A stretch of DNA of 64,000 bases from Bacteroidales bacterium. GTDB lineage: Bacteria > Bacteroidota > Bacteroidia > Bacteroidales > FEN-979. The notes under the pieces are model-generated. The model was not told where the DNA came from. It saw nothing but the letters and a program-made list of their open reading frames with translations, and ran no database searches. Location of the stretch: contig JALNZC010000020.1 in the NCBI GenBank assembly GCA_023229525.1, positions 1-64,000 on the forward strand. Reading direction: 5' to 3'. The translations under genes and the position numbers were made by a program. Of this stretch, positions 54,952 to 63,360 are shown piece after piece (within the stretch, counting starts at the first letter, position 1; the number at the start of each line of letters is the position of its first letter).

Positions 54952-55707
54952 TTATTTCGCATTATTTTTATTTCGTCTTCTGGCTTCTGTAAGCGCCAAT
55001 TCACAAAATATGCGGGTTTCCTGCTGCATCGCTTCCAGATGTGATAATTTACGGGCATTCTGTAATGCCTGCATGACCCCGTGAATGACTTCCATCGGCC
55101 GGTCATAGGTCATTTTTTTTAGCAGGTTAAAGGTATGATCAAATAGTGTGGCCTTCGGGGTAATTTGATCAACCAGTTTGAGTTCCAGCGCATCTTCTGC
55201 ATTGATCATATCGCCACCGAGGATCATTTTCATTGATTCCGGGAAACCGGCCAGTTCATGAAATCTTACCGTTCCGCCAAGTCCTGGAAGGACTCTGCTG
55301 TTGATCTCAGGGAAAGCAAAAAGGGCATTTTCAGAACACACCCGGATATGACATGCCAGTGCAATTTCCAATCCGCCACCGAAACAAATCCCCTGGATCG
55401 CAGCCGCAATGGGAATGGTAAGGTTTTCCAAATGATCGAGCACCGCTTTCCCTTCTTCCATTCGCGAAGCTATATCTTCATTGGCTTTGATCATTTCATA
55501 CAAATTTTCCAGTTTTCCGCCTCCGGAAAAATGTTTTCCGGAACCACAAATCAGGATTCCCTTCAGATAATCGTAGGAGGTCCACTTCTTCAATGTGTCG
55601 TAAGGTAAAAATTCAGGCCGGACAAGGTAATTTTCCGGAGGATTGTCCAGGGTAATTATCCCGATATCATCCCTGATCTCCCAGGTTATTTTATCAATTT
55701 TTTCCAT
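54952..55707 (-). CDS. Enoyl-CoA hydratase/isomerase homologue 2
   Basis: 251 residues of the crotonase fold with GKHFSGGGKLENL, GICFGGGLEIALACHIRV and FAFPEINSRVLPGLGG, giving both catalytic Glu positions and the oxyanion glycines. It is 12 bp upstream of homologue 1 and only distantly similar to it, so they are likely to do different steps. Double-bond isomerisation or dehydration on ACP-bound chains is the simplest role; a beta-branching role like the ECH pairs of polyketide HCS cassettes is a more speculative option. Confidence 0.87.
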   Translation of the reverse strand: MEKIDKITWEIRDDIGIITLDNPPENYLVRPEFLPYDTLKKWTSYDYLKGILICGSGKHFSGGGKLENLYEMIKANEDIASRMEEGKAVLDHLENLTIPIAAAIQGICFGGGLEIALACHIRVCSENALFAFPEINSRVLPGLGGTVRFHELAGFPESMKMILGGDMINAEDALELKLVDQITPKATLFDHTFNLLKKMTYDRPMEVIHGVMQALQNARKLSHLEAMQQETRIFCELALTEARRRNKNNAK

Positions 55708-55761
55708 TACAGGATGTTTTTCATTGTTCCCGGTATGTCCCGAACCTACCAGGATGACAGA

Positions 55762-56151
55762 TCATGCGAAAATCCCCTTAAATTTAAAATAAACCTGATC
55801 TTTAGCGCTTAATGTGGCCTGGACACTAAACATGTGATCCGGTAATAGCTTTAATGCAAGATCGATGATGAGGGTTTCTGTTTCAACAGGATTGATCATA
55901 GACAGGAACTTAATATTGTCGGCCTCCTTCAGGTAGATTTTCTTTCCGGTGACTGATTGCAACGATTCTGTAATCATCTGTACCTGGCAAACACCGGGAA
56001 CTATGGGATTGTCGGGAAAGTGCCCTTTGAATATCGGATGCGCAGGATCAAGTTTTGCCCCCATGTGATAATGCTTGATCATCGCACCTGAAGCATTTTG
56101 CTCTTCCTGCGTTTCAACAGATTGAATGGTGAAGAAACTATTCAATAACAT
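55762..56151 (-). CDS. Hot-dog fold 3-hydroxyacyl-ACP dehydratase-like protein
   Basis: 129 residues, the length of FabZ or ApeI-type dehydratases. The motif is FKGHFPDNPIVPGVCQVQ: His44 is the expected base, but the acidic partner of FabZ (Glu in PGVxxxE) is Gln58 here. NIKFLSMINPVETE continues the family pattern. It probably dehydrates the 3-hydroxyacyl intermediates to build conjugated double bonds, but the Gln makes the activity uncertain. The gaps are 54 bp downstream and 33 bp upstream. Confidence 0.83.
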   Translation of the reverse strand: MLLNSFFTIQSVETQEEQNASGAMIKHYHMGAKLDPAHPIFKGHFPDNPIVPGVCQVQMITESLQSVTGKKIYLKEADNIKFLSMINPVETETLIIDLALKLLPDHMFSVQATLSAKDQVYFKFKGIFA

Positions 56152-56184
56152 TTTGAGTGAATCTTGAATGCAAAAATACGAAAC

Positions 56185-56757
56185 TTATTGGCCCATCATA
56201 TTCAGGGTCATCTTCAGTTTGATGGCGGGATTGACAATGATAATTTTATGAGCTACGCCGGATTTGCGCTTTTCATAATCAATCCGGTATCTTACAATGG
56301 GGTTACTTCCGCCGATGAGGGCATAATTTTCAGATGCGTTGACCGAATATACCGTTGGACAGGGTTTTGCATCCGATGTGTGTATCAGGGCATTGAAATC
56401 CTGCTTGAAAATCCCTAACAGGTTTTTTTTATCAAGAGGACCGAAAACCGAATGTTTAATGAGCTTCCCGTTCATGAGCTCAAGATCGAACCAGGTCATT
56501 CCAATCTGGTTTGCAAAGACCAGGCGAAAAGATGAATCGGAAACTTTCTTGATCAAGGTATAACCCGTCAAATGATTTTTCCCGATATCCAGCGAAGTCT
56601 TAAACAGCGCTTTTTCAAACTGACCAATAAAAGGCGATCCAATGATTTCCGGGGTGACCGTAGTATTTTTAATAATGGACAGATCCTGTTTCCGAACGGT
56701 CGCACATCCTGTGAAAAGCAATAAAAACAAGAGACTAACGGGGAAGAAACTTCTCAT
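56185..56757 (-). CDS. Outer-membrane-type lipoprotein (DUF3261/LolB-like)
   Basis: 190 residues from ATG 56757. A lipoprotein signal ends in LLLLFTGCAT (lipobox FTGC, Cys ~16). The mature part has TLIKKVSDSSFRLVFANQIGMTWFDLELM, a beta-rich LolB/DUF3261-like pattern, and ends AIKLKMTLNMMGQ. Aryl polyene loci also have a DUF3261 lipoprotein gene beside a LolA-like gene, and here too they overlap (by 23 bp). Its likely role is acceptance of the lipid product at the outer membrane. Confidence 0.75.
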   Translation of the reverse strand: MRSFFPVSLLFLLLFTGCATVRKQDLSIIKNTTVTPEIIGSPFIGQFEKALFKTSLDIGKNHLTGYTLIKKVSDSSFRLVFANQIGMTWFDLELMNGKLIKHSVFGPLDKKNLLGIFKQDFNALIHTSDAKPCPTVYSVNASENYALIGGSNPIVRYRIDYEKRKSGVAHKIIIVNPAIKLKMTLNMMGQ

Positions 56758-57376
56758 CAGCAATGGGTTGATTCAATTTTTTTGAGTGGAACTCAATACG
56801 GGTGTAGTCACCCGAAGCTTCTCGCATGATCAGTTGTTCGACGGTATTATCCGTTTTATTAAAAAAGAGGTCAATTTCATTCAGCGTTTCCTTTAATTTA
56901 GGAGATTGCGGAAATAATGTGGCCAGGTAAAGAGAACGGGTATCGAAAAGGGTTGCTTTAAAGTTTTTCGGATCATTGAGCAGGGTTCCCTGAACGGCCC
57001 CAAGAATAATATTATTGATCTCCCTGAATACGCGGTTCGACTGGAGGTTGACCTTGTTTTCTTTGTCGTCGTCAATCACATACATGATGTCGTTGTTGAT
57101 GATGATAAGATAGGGGTAAGGAGCGGTATATTCCCATCGCAGCATCTTTTCTTTTTTAAAAAAGAACTTCCCGGAGGAGGTGATCTTTTCTGACAACAGA
57201 CTCATCTCTTTTTCCTGTGTGAAATCACTTTCTATTGATATGGTATTCCGGCACGCTTCCTGCACCTTTTCCCTCAAATTTTCCGCTTCTTTTGGTGTAA
57301 GGACCCTTCTCTGGGAAAATGTCGCAGGAGAAATCAGAATCGAAAAAAGAAAAAGGATCAGTATATTTTTATACAT
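56735..57376 (-). CDS. LolA-like periplasmic carrier
   Basis: 213 residues from ATG 57376: a signal peptide (NILILFLFSILISPATFS), then the LolA fold: IESDFTQEKEMSLLSEKI, SSGKFFFKKEKMLRWEYTAPYP, and EIDLFFNKTDNTVEQLIM. LolA-fold carriers shuttle hydrophobic acyl groups across the periplasm. Its placement with the lipoprotein and the KS/CLF genes suggests a carrier for the locus product, not general lipoprotein sorting. It overlaps the deacetylase stop by 8 bp (ATGTATAA). Confidence 0.87.
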   Translation of the reverse strand: MYKNILILFLFSILISPATFSQRRVLTPKEAENLREKVQEACRNTISIESDFTQEKEMSLLSEKITSSGKFFFKKEKMLRWEYTAPYPYLIIINNDIMYVIDDDKENKVNLQSNRVFREINNIILGAVQGTLLNDPKNFKATLFDTRSLYLATLFPQSPKLKETLNEIDLFFNKTDNTVEQLIMREASGDYTRIEFHSKKLNQPIADEKFLPR

Positions 57377-58184
57377 ATGGAGGGATTTTGATAAGTTGTT
57401 CCATTGAGACGAATTGAAAGCCCTGATCACGGATCGTTTTGATCAGTTTTTCAAGTAAATTTATATTAATCTGACGATCATGTAAAAGGATAATATCACC
57501 AGGTTTCAGATCATCTGTTATTCGATGAAGGAGTTTTCCTTCATCCTTGATACAGGTGTCGAGAGATCGTTTACTCCAGGTAATCATTTTATAATGGGTC
57601 CGGCTTACGGCTGATTCCACCATTGGGTTGACGACTCCATAAGGTGGTCGGAAAAATCTCATTTTCCTGTGAATAATTAATTCCACCAATTGTTCGGCCC
57701 TGAGGATATCCTTGCGCATCTTTTCCGGGAGCCAGAAATCCCATAGGTATGAATGGCAATACGAATGGTTACCTATTTCATGACCTTCCTGAAAGATCCG
57801 GTTGACGAGCGCTTCATTACCTGGGATTTTATGTCCAATCAGAAAAAAGGCAGCCGGAACGTGAAGATTTTTCAGGATATCCAGAATTAGTGGGGTATTT
57901 CCCGGGTCGGGACCATCATCGAAGGTGATGGAAATCCATTTTTCCCGGAGATCAACCTTGCAAATGATATTCCGGGTATGGAAACGTGAACCGGGGAAAA
58001 AGGAAAAGATCACAGGGAAGATCAAGTAGAGTGCGATAAGCGGTCCATAAAACATCCATGAATGGTGATAAAAATATCCGGCAATTCCATTTTCACAAGG
58101 ACAGAGAATCAAGCGCGACAGTTTAAACGCCAGGAGGAGCAGAAAAAAAACCAGGGTTACAGTTTTGAAATTAATTTTTTTCAT
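57369..58184 (-). CDS. Membrane-anchored polysaccharide deacetylase (NodB domain)
   Basis: 271 residues with two N-terminal hydrophobic segments, then a NodB homology domain: SITFDDGPDPGNT (metal/catalytic Asp pair), HEIGNHSYCHSYLWDF (HxxxH), RFFRPPYG and GDIILLHDR. It removes N- or O-acetyl groups from sugars, probably in the periplasm. With the GT2-DUF2062 protein it points to a glycosylated product, or to modification of the sugar to which the acyl chain is attached. It overlaps the CLF-like gene by 4 bp. Confidence 0.87.
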   Translation of the reverse strand: MKKINFKTVTLVFFLLLLAFKLSRLILCPCENGIAGYFYHHSWMFYGPLIALYLIFPVIFSFFPGSRFHTRNIICKVDLREKWISITFDDGPDPGNTPLILDILKNLHVPAAFFLIGHKIPGNEALVNRIFQEGHEIGNHSYCHSYLWDFWLPEKMRKDILRAEQLVELIIHRKMRFFRPPYGVVNPMVESAVSRTHYKMITWSKRSLDTCIKDEGKLLHRITDDLKPGDIILLHDRQININLLEKLIKTIRDQGFQFVSMEQLIKIPPYV

Positions 58185-59275
58185 GCCCGTGCCACAAGGA
58201 TGAACGAATGTTCCATGTTGCGGTAATGGTTGTAGATCAGGATATTATTCAATGGAAAAGAAACTTCGCTTTTCCATCGGATCACTAGTGGTACCGACTG
58301 TTTATTCAAAATCATGGTTGCCATCCATAGAGCAAACGCCGTGGCCGTGTGGTACTCTCCGCAAAGATGTTTGAAACAAGCTATCGGAGTTCGGGGGAAG
58401 ATATCTGCAATAAAATCATGATAAACCCGGTCAAAACGGGGATCCCCGTTCAAACCGGGGATAACGAGACCGATGTCTCCAGGCGTCAAACTGTTACTGG
58501 TAAGAAATTCAAGACACTTCTCCGTTATTTCACTGATGGATGAAGGATGCAGGAGTGTTGATAACCCTTTGATTTCGGCTCTGGTTCGCTCATTTTTTAC
58601 ATTTTGCAGGAAAAAGAAGGACGCGCCTTCCCCGGCAATGGTACCGCGTTGTGAATCATACAGTAAAGTCAATGATTGAATTGGCTTTTGTTTCCAGTGG
58701 CCCATCCGGTCCATAATGGCGAAGGAATTTGAAGTGATTTCATCAGAACCACCAACCAGAAGATTCGAAAATTCACCCATCCGCAATTGAATGAGGGCGT
58801 CAAGAAGGGCACTTTCAAAGGAGAACCCGCGATGGACAAAGGTGAAATTATAACCATGGCATTTGAGAAGCAATGCAATTTGTCCGGCAACGGTATTATG
58901 GGTTGACTGGATAAACGAAGTAGGAGTGAGGAATTCTTCCTTGTTATTGATCATTGAGGCAAGGAATTTCTCGGTATCTTCCAGGCATCCCAACCCGGTT
59001 CCTGTTATGATGGCCTCCGGCGGCAAGAGTGTCCCATCGGTATGGACCCGACCGGCATCTTCGAGACATATTTTGGAGGCCGTAACGCTCATTTTAATGA
59101 TCCTTCCCATTCGCCGGATCAGTTCGACCGGGATAAACTCTTTATATCCCGGGTCAATGGATTTCAAACGGTTGGTTTCGTATGATAACGGTTCATCCAG
59201 GAAATGTTTCGCATCGATCGTTTTCTGAGGAGAAACGTTTCCAAGACCATTAATGTATATTTGTATATTGTTCAT
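58181..59275 (-). CDS. Chain-length-factor-like ketosynthase lacking the active Cys
   Basis: 364 residues from ATG 59275 with a KAS-fold layout (TGTGLGCLEDTEKF, LLVGGSDEITSNSF, AGEGASFFFLQN). Where active KSs have TACSSS it reads HRGFSFES, so Phe151 replaces the Cys; the two His motifs are also lost. It is thus a CLF-like partner. Its neighbour, an intact KS at 59,462-60,667, is the natural dimer partner, as in type II PKS and aryl polyene KS:CLF pairs. The dimer would set chain length. It overlaps the deacetylase by 4 bp. Confidence 0.85.
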   Translation of the reverse strand: MNNIQIYINGLGNVSPQKTIDAKHFLDEPLSYETNRLKSIDPGYKEFIPVELIRRMGRIIKMSVTASKICLEDAGRVHTDGTLLPPEAIITGTGLGCLEDTEKFLASMINNKEEFLTPTSFIQSTHNTVAGQIALLLKCHGYNFTFVHRGFSFESALLDALIQLRMGEFSNLLVGGSDEITSNSFAIMDRMGHWKQKPIQSLTLLYDSQRGTIAGEGASFFFLQNVKNERTRAEIKGLSTLLHPSSISEITEKCLEFLTSNSLTPGDIGLVIPGLNGDPRFDRVYHDFIADIFPRTPIACFKHLCGEYHTATAFALWMATMILNKQSVPLVIRWKSEVSFPLNNILIYNHYRNMEHSFILVARA

Positions 59276-59304
59276 TAGTAGCACTTTACTTTTAAATAAA
59301 GTCA

Positions 59305-59415
59305 AAAGTCATTAGTCAAAAGTCAAAATAAATTAAAAATTTAAAAATCAAAACTCAAAATTCAAAACTATAACTCAAAATTCAAATCTAATATCGTAAA
59401 TCGTAAATCGTAATT
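59305..59415. repeat. AT-rich heptamer tract between KS and CLF genes
   Basis: GTCAAAA, ATCAAAACTCAAAATTCAAA and CGTAAAT repeats fill the 186-bp gap between the KS and CLF-like genes. The part at 59348-59392 closely matches 52990-53035. The gap may hold a processing site, but no promoter or terminator is clear. Confidence 0.8.
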
Positions 59416-59461
59416 AGTGTTGTTCTCATATTCATTTCTATATTCAATGGGATACCAATTG

Positions 59462-60667
59462 TCATACCTTCGAAAGAATTACAGCCGAGTTATTTCCTCC
59501 AAATCCAAAGGAGTTTGAGAGTACGTGGTTTATCTCGCAATGGGTACGGAGAACGGTAACCGGGCGGATTTTCAGCTCTTTCATCGGAGTTGAAAAGTTC
59601 AGGTTTGGGAAGATAACACGGTTTTGGATGGCAAGAACAGAGATCACCGCTTCTATGGCTCCCGCAGCGCCCAGTGCATGGCCCGTGTAGCCTTTTGTTG
59701 AACTAAAAGGTGGGACGAAATTACCGAAGATCCGCTCCATGGCAATTCCTTCCGAAAGGTCGTTGTTTTCTGTTCCGGTACCGTGCCCGTTGATATAATC
59801 GATATCGGCTGGATTCAATCCACTCATTTCAATCGCCTTGGCCATGGCAAGGTAAGCGCCTTTCCCTTCCGGCGATGACGCAGTCTGGTGATAGGCATCA
59901 TTGGCATTTCCATATCCGGAAACTTCTGCCAGAACTCTTTTTTTTTCTCTGGCAACAATATCTTCCGATTCAAGGACTAAGAAAGCGGCCCCTTCGCCCA
60001 GTGTCAGTCCGGCACGGTTCTCATCAAAGGGATGACAGCCGGTCTTGTCGAGGATCATAAGGGTATTGAATCCATTGAGTGTGAACCGGGTCACAGCGTC
60101 ATTGCCGCCAACAATTACCCGGTCAAGTTGTCCGGCCTTAATAAGACTGGAACCGAACATCAGCGCATTCACCGATGAAGAACATGCAGTACTGATGGTA
60201 GTCACGAAATCTTTTATCTTAAGAAAGCCGGCGATTCTTTCCGTACTGTCGGAACAATCGTGATTGATCACATCAACCAGCCGGCCTTTTTTAGGATTTT
60301 TAAGAAAGCAGGAATAAAAGTTTTCGCTTCGGTCCATCCCACCTACGGTTGTTGCCGAGACCAATCCGGTTTTGCTTGATTTTATATCGGTTATACTTGC
60401 CGATTCAACAGCTTCCCTTGCTGCTTTCATGCCCAGCAATGCTGTCCGGGTGAAATTCTTTGCACCATGAAATCCCAGTTCAGTCTGAAGTTGTTTATTG
60501 GAAAGTTTAACTTCTGCCAGTGGAATAACTCCTTTGTGTATGGTCGGGAAGAGGGTTATTTCTCCGATTCCTGATTTTTCCGTGAGCAATGATTGTAATG
60601 TTTCATGTACATTATTCCCGATTGCACAAACAATTCCAATCCCCGTGATATAAACCCTTTTCGACAT
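59462..60667 (-). CDS. FabF-type beta-ketoacyl-ACP synthase 2
   Basis: 401 residues with a complete catalytic triad: Cys162 in STACSSSVNAL, His295 in INGHGTGTEN and His330 in KGYTGHALGAAGA; SNSFGFGGNNSA closes it. It is the first gene of the second minus-strand operon and the likely active partner of the CLF-like protein. KS 1 and KS 2 are clearly different paralogues. A -7 element TAATTTTG lies 24 bases upstream. Confidence 0.93.
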   Translation of the reverse strand: MSKRVYITGIGIVCAIGNNVHETLQSLLTEKSGIGEITLFPTIHKGVIPLAEVKLSNKQLQTELGFHGAKNFTRTALLGMKAAREAVESASITDIKSSKTGLVSATTVGGMDRSENFYSCFLKNPKKGRLVDVINHDCSDSTERIAGFLKIKDFVTTISTACSSSVNALMFGSSLIKAGQLDRVIVGGNDAVTRFTLNGFNTLMILDKTGCHPFDENRAGLTLGEGAAFLVLESEDIVAREKKRVLAEVSGYGNANDAYHQTASSPEGKGAYLAMAKAIEMSGLNPADIDYINGHGTGTENNDLSEGIAMERIFGNFVPPFSSTKGYTGHALGAAGAIEAVISVLAIQNRVIFPNLNFSTPMKELKIRPVTVLRTHCEINHVLSNSFGFGGNNSAVILSKV

Positions 60668-60690
60668 TTATTTTCTTTCCGTGTCCGGTG

Positions 60691-60698
60691 CAAAATTA
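60691..60698 (-). promoter_or_regulatory. Likely -7 element of the second biosynthetic operon
   Basis: TAATTTTG (minus strand) is a perfect TAnnTTTG and lies 24 bases before the ATG at 60667, in the divergent gap with the methyltransferase gene. A -33 TTTG is not evident. Confidence 0.45.
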
Positions 60699-60841
60699 GC
60701 AGAAATTATGAACGGAAAGAAATTGAAGATGGATGCTGGATGCTGGATGGGAGAAATGTTTATTTTTCTTATTTTCGTAGATTGGATTTTGATAGCTGAC
60801 AGATGTCCAAATTTCTAACAACTTAAATCCATCCTTTCATC

Positions 60842-61909
60842 ATGTTGTTTTTGGGAAAAGAAGAAAGCAAGGTCTGGAGTGATTATGCCGATCGGTGGCT
60901 GAAGGCTCCCGCCGATCCTTCACCGGTTGCGGATTTGATCAGGCCAGGACTTATTCCGGCATTCCATTATTTTATGGGGACCCTTTGCCTTGCGAAAGGG
61001 CAAAATCAGTATGGACGAAAATGGATTACCGCCGGTCTTGCGGGTGAACAGGGAGGCCTGTTTTCAAATGCATTTTTGTTAAGTTACCTTGGCAGGAACA
61101 ACGGGCAACTGGTCATTCCGGAAACGATCTTTGCAGATCCTGCCCCTTATGTTCATTTTGCAGGGACACCGGTTCTTGTAGATTCCCGGAAGAAATTCAG
61201 GATGCATTGTGCCCACACGTTGCCGGTGTTTTCAAAACCACTGAGAATTATGGACATCGGATGCGGGCATGGAATGGTTCTGGTCGATCTGCTCCTTGAT
61301 CTTCGTCGGGAAGCCCTTATCGCTGATGTTGAAGAGATCCTGCTGATCGATCCTTCCGAAGCCATGCTGAACCTGGCGGAAGAAAATGTTTCCAGGATTT
61401 TTCCCGGGTGCACGATCAACCTTTCACATGCCAGGATTGAGGACCTGTCGGACAAGATCGTTGGTAATTATGACATCGCTCTTGCGTCGCTTGCCTATCA
61501 TCATATGCCCTATGAAACCAAATTATACCATCTGCAAAAGTTGAAAAATCATATCGGATGCTTTATTTTGTTTGAACTCGAGGCCAATAATGATACCCCG
61601 GAGTTACTTACCCCTGAAATGGCCCTTTCGGTTTATCAATCTTATGGTAGTCTGATGGATTTTGTGTTTGAACACGATGCTCCGGTTGAATTGGCCATTT
61701 CAAGTATAGACCGGTTCCTGATGTCGGAAGCCATCTATTTTTTCACCGAACCACGCGGAAAACGAACTGATTATCACATGCTCCGCTCACAATGGCATCA
61801 AGTATTCCTGGATGGTCTGGGAAAGGATTTCAGCTGTCTTTGCGATTCAACCTGTTTCGGGGATGAAAATATTGGACTCTTTACCATGATCTATAGTAAG
61901 GTTGCATAG
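60842..61909 (+). CDS. Class I SAM-dependent methyltransferase
   Basis: 355 residues. An N-terminal ~120-residue helical part precedes the Rossmann core: LRIMDIGCGHGMVLVDLL (motif I), EILLIDPSEAMLNLAEENV (acidic motif II) and IALASLAYHHMPYETK. It is divergent from KS 2 with a 174-bp gap and ends the locus on this side. Target may be the product itself. It could also be an unrelated neighbour; its place next to the operon promoter is the only link. Confidence 0.8.
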   Translation: MLFLGKEESKVWSDYADRWLKAPADPSPVADLIRPGLIPAFHYFMGTLCLAKGQNQYGRKWITAGLAGEQGGLFSNAFLLSYLGRNNGQLVIPETIFADPAPYVHFAGTPVLVDSRKKFRMHCAHTLPVFSKPLRIMDIGCGHGMVLVDLLLDLRREALIADVEEILLIDPSEAMLNLAEENVSRIFPGCTINLSHARIEDLSDKIVGNYDIALASLAYHHMPYETKLYHLQKLKNHIGCFILFELEANNDTPELLTPEMALSVYQSYGSLMDFVFEHDAPVELAISSIDRFLMSEAIYFFTEPRGKRTDYHMLRSQWHQVFLDGLGKDFSCLCDSTCFGDENIGLFTMIYSKVA

Positions 61910-61917
61910 TCGTAATC

Positions 61918-61971
61918 ACCTCAACTCCTGTACCCCTTCACCTCAAGGAAAAAGAGTGTAGTGGTTGAGGT
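61918..61971. repeat. Inverted repeat after the methyltransferase, related to palindromic element
   Basis: ACCTCAAC (61918-61925) pairs with GTTGAGGT (61964-61971) around a 38-base loop containing CCTCAAGG. The ACCTCAAC...GTTGAGG arms are like those of the 3367-3459 element. It lies between convergent genes and may stop transcription, although no T-run follows. Confidence 0.5.
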
Positions 61972-62062
61972 ACTCAAGATAAATTCACAGTAACTTGAGA
62001 CGGAATCCGGGTCTTTGGTTTTTCCCGAGGTTCATACCAAATTGATTATCAATAGCTGGATT

Positions 62063-63331
62063 TCAGTGGTCATTCAAAGGCAAACCTCTTTTCTGAAATT
62101 CTTTCCAATTGAGGTATTCATCCCCTTTTCTTTGTTCTATCATGGTTATGCATCCATCGACCGGACAAACAATTTTACACAAGTTACAACCGACGCATTC
62201 TATTTCTTTTATGTTATAGGTATTGTACGGATAGCCATCTTCTTTTGAAATTGACTGATGTGAAGTGTCTTCACATGCAATATAACATAATCCGCAGTGA
62301 ATGCATTTTTCCTGGTTGATTTGGGCAACAATATGATAATTTATGTCAAGTTCTTCCCATCTGGTTAATTTCGGAACCGACAAACCGATAAAATCATTGA
62401 TGGTTTGGTACCCTTTTTCATCCATCCAATTGTTCATACCATCACACAAGTCCCTGATAATTCTGAATCCGTTAAGCATTACGGCAGTACAAACCTGAAG
62501 ATTACCGGCTCCAAGAAGAATAAACTCTACAGCATCTTTCCATGTAGCGATCCCTCCGATGCCGGAGATTGGTGTGCGGCAGGTTGCTTCATCCTGGGCA
62601 AGGGTTGTAATAAATTTTAACGCGATTGGTTTGACTGCAGGCCCGCAATAACCTCCAAAAGAAGATTTTCCTCCCACATTCGGATTGGGAATAAGCGTAT
62701 CAAGATCAATTCCTGTAACGGATTGTATCGTATTGATGAGCGAAAGACCATTGGAACCTGCTTCTATACAAGCCTTTCCGACCGGTACAACAGAATGTAC
62801 ATTGGGTGTGAGCTTCGTAATTACCGGTATCTCCGCAACTTCCATAACCCATTCAACGATCATTTTTGCGATTTCGGGATCCTGTCCGACTGTGGCGCCC
62901 ATTCCTCTTTCGACCATACCATGAGGGCATCCAAAGTTTAATTCCAGCCCGTGAGCCCCGGTATCCTGAGCTTTTTTCACCAATTCGTGCCAGCTTTTCC
63001 TGTCATTATCGGCCATCAGGGAAATGACCATGGCACGATCAGGAAAAAGTTTCATGACTTCCCTTATTTCCTGTAAATTAAGTTCCAAAGGTCTGTCGGA
63101 AATAAGTTCTATATTGTTAAAGCCTGCGATTTTTTTTCCGTTAAAATTCAGTGATGAATATCTGGATGAAACGTTTTTTATCTGTGTTCCAAGTGTTTTC
63201 CAGACGACACCACCCCAACCAGCTTCAAATGCACGCAGTACATTTATTTTTTTGTCTGTCGGAGGGCCGGATGCTAACCAAAAGGGATTGGGTGATTTAA
63301 TGCCCAAAAAGCTGGATTGCAGGTTTGCCAT
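62063..63331 (-). CDS. preA: NAD-dependent dihydropyrimidine dehydrogenase subunit PreA
   Basis: 422 residues: an FMN-binding dihydroorotate-dehydrogenase-like barrel (NPFWLASGPPTDKK, ELNFGCPHGM, ITKLTPNVHS, GIGGIATWKDAVEFI) and two C-terminal 4Fe-4S clusters (CIHCGLCYIAC and CVGCNLCKIVCPVDGC). PreA and PreT form a complex that reduces uracil and thymine to 5,6-dihydro derivatives with NADH. The partner gene lies just upstream on the same strand. This is primary metabolism and marks the end of the biosynthetic locus. Confidence 0.93.
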   Translation of the reverse strand: MANLQSSFLGIKSPNPFWLASGPPTDKKINVLRAFEAGWGGVVWKTLGTQIKNVSSRYSSLNFNGKKIAGFNNIELISDRPLELNLQEIREVMKLFPDRAMVISLMADNDRKSWHELVKKAQDTGAHGLELNFGCPHGMVERGMGATVGQDPEIAKMIVEWVMEVAEIPVITKLTPNVHSVVPVGKACIEAGSNGLSLINTIQSVTGIDLDTLIPNPNVGGKSSFGGYCGPAVKPIALKFITTLAQDEATCRTPISGIGGIATWKDAVEFILLGAGNLQVCTAVMLNGFRIIRDLCDGMNNWMDEKGYQTINDFIGLSVPKLTRWEELDINYHIVAQINQEKCIHCGLCYIACEDTSHQSISKEDGYPYNTYNIKEIECVGCNLCKIVCPVDGCITMIEQRKGDEYLNWKEFQKRGLPLNDH

Positions 63332-63360
63332 GATGATAAAGATATTGATTATTTAATTAC

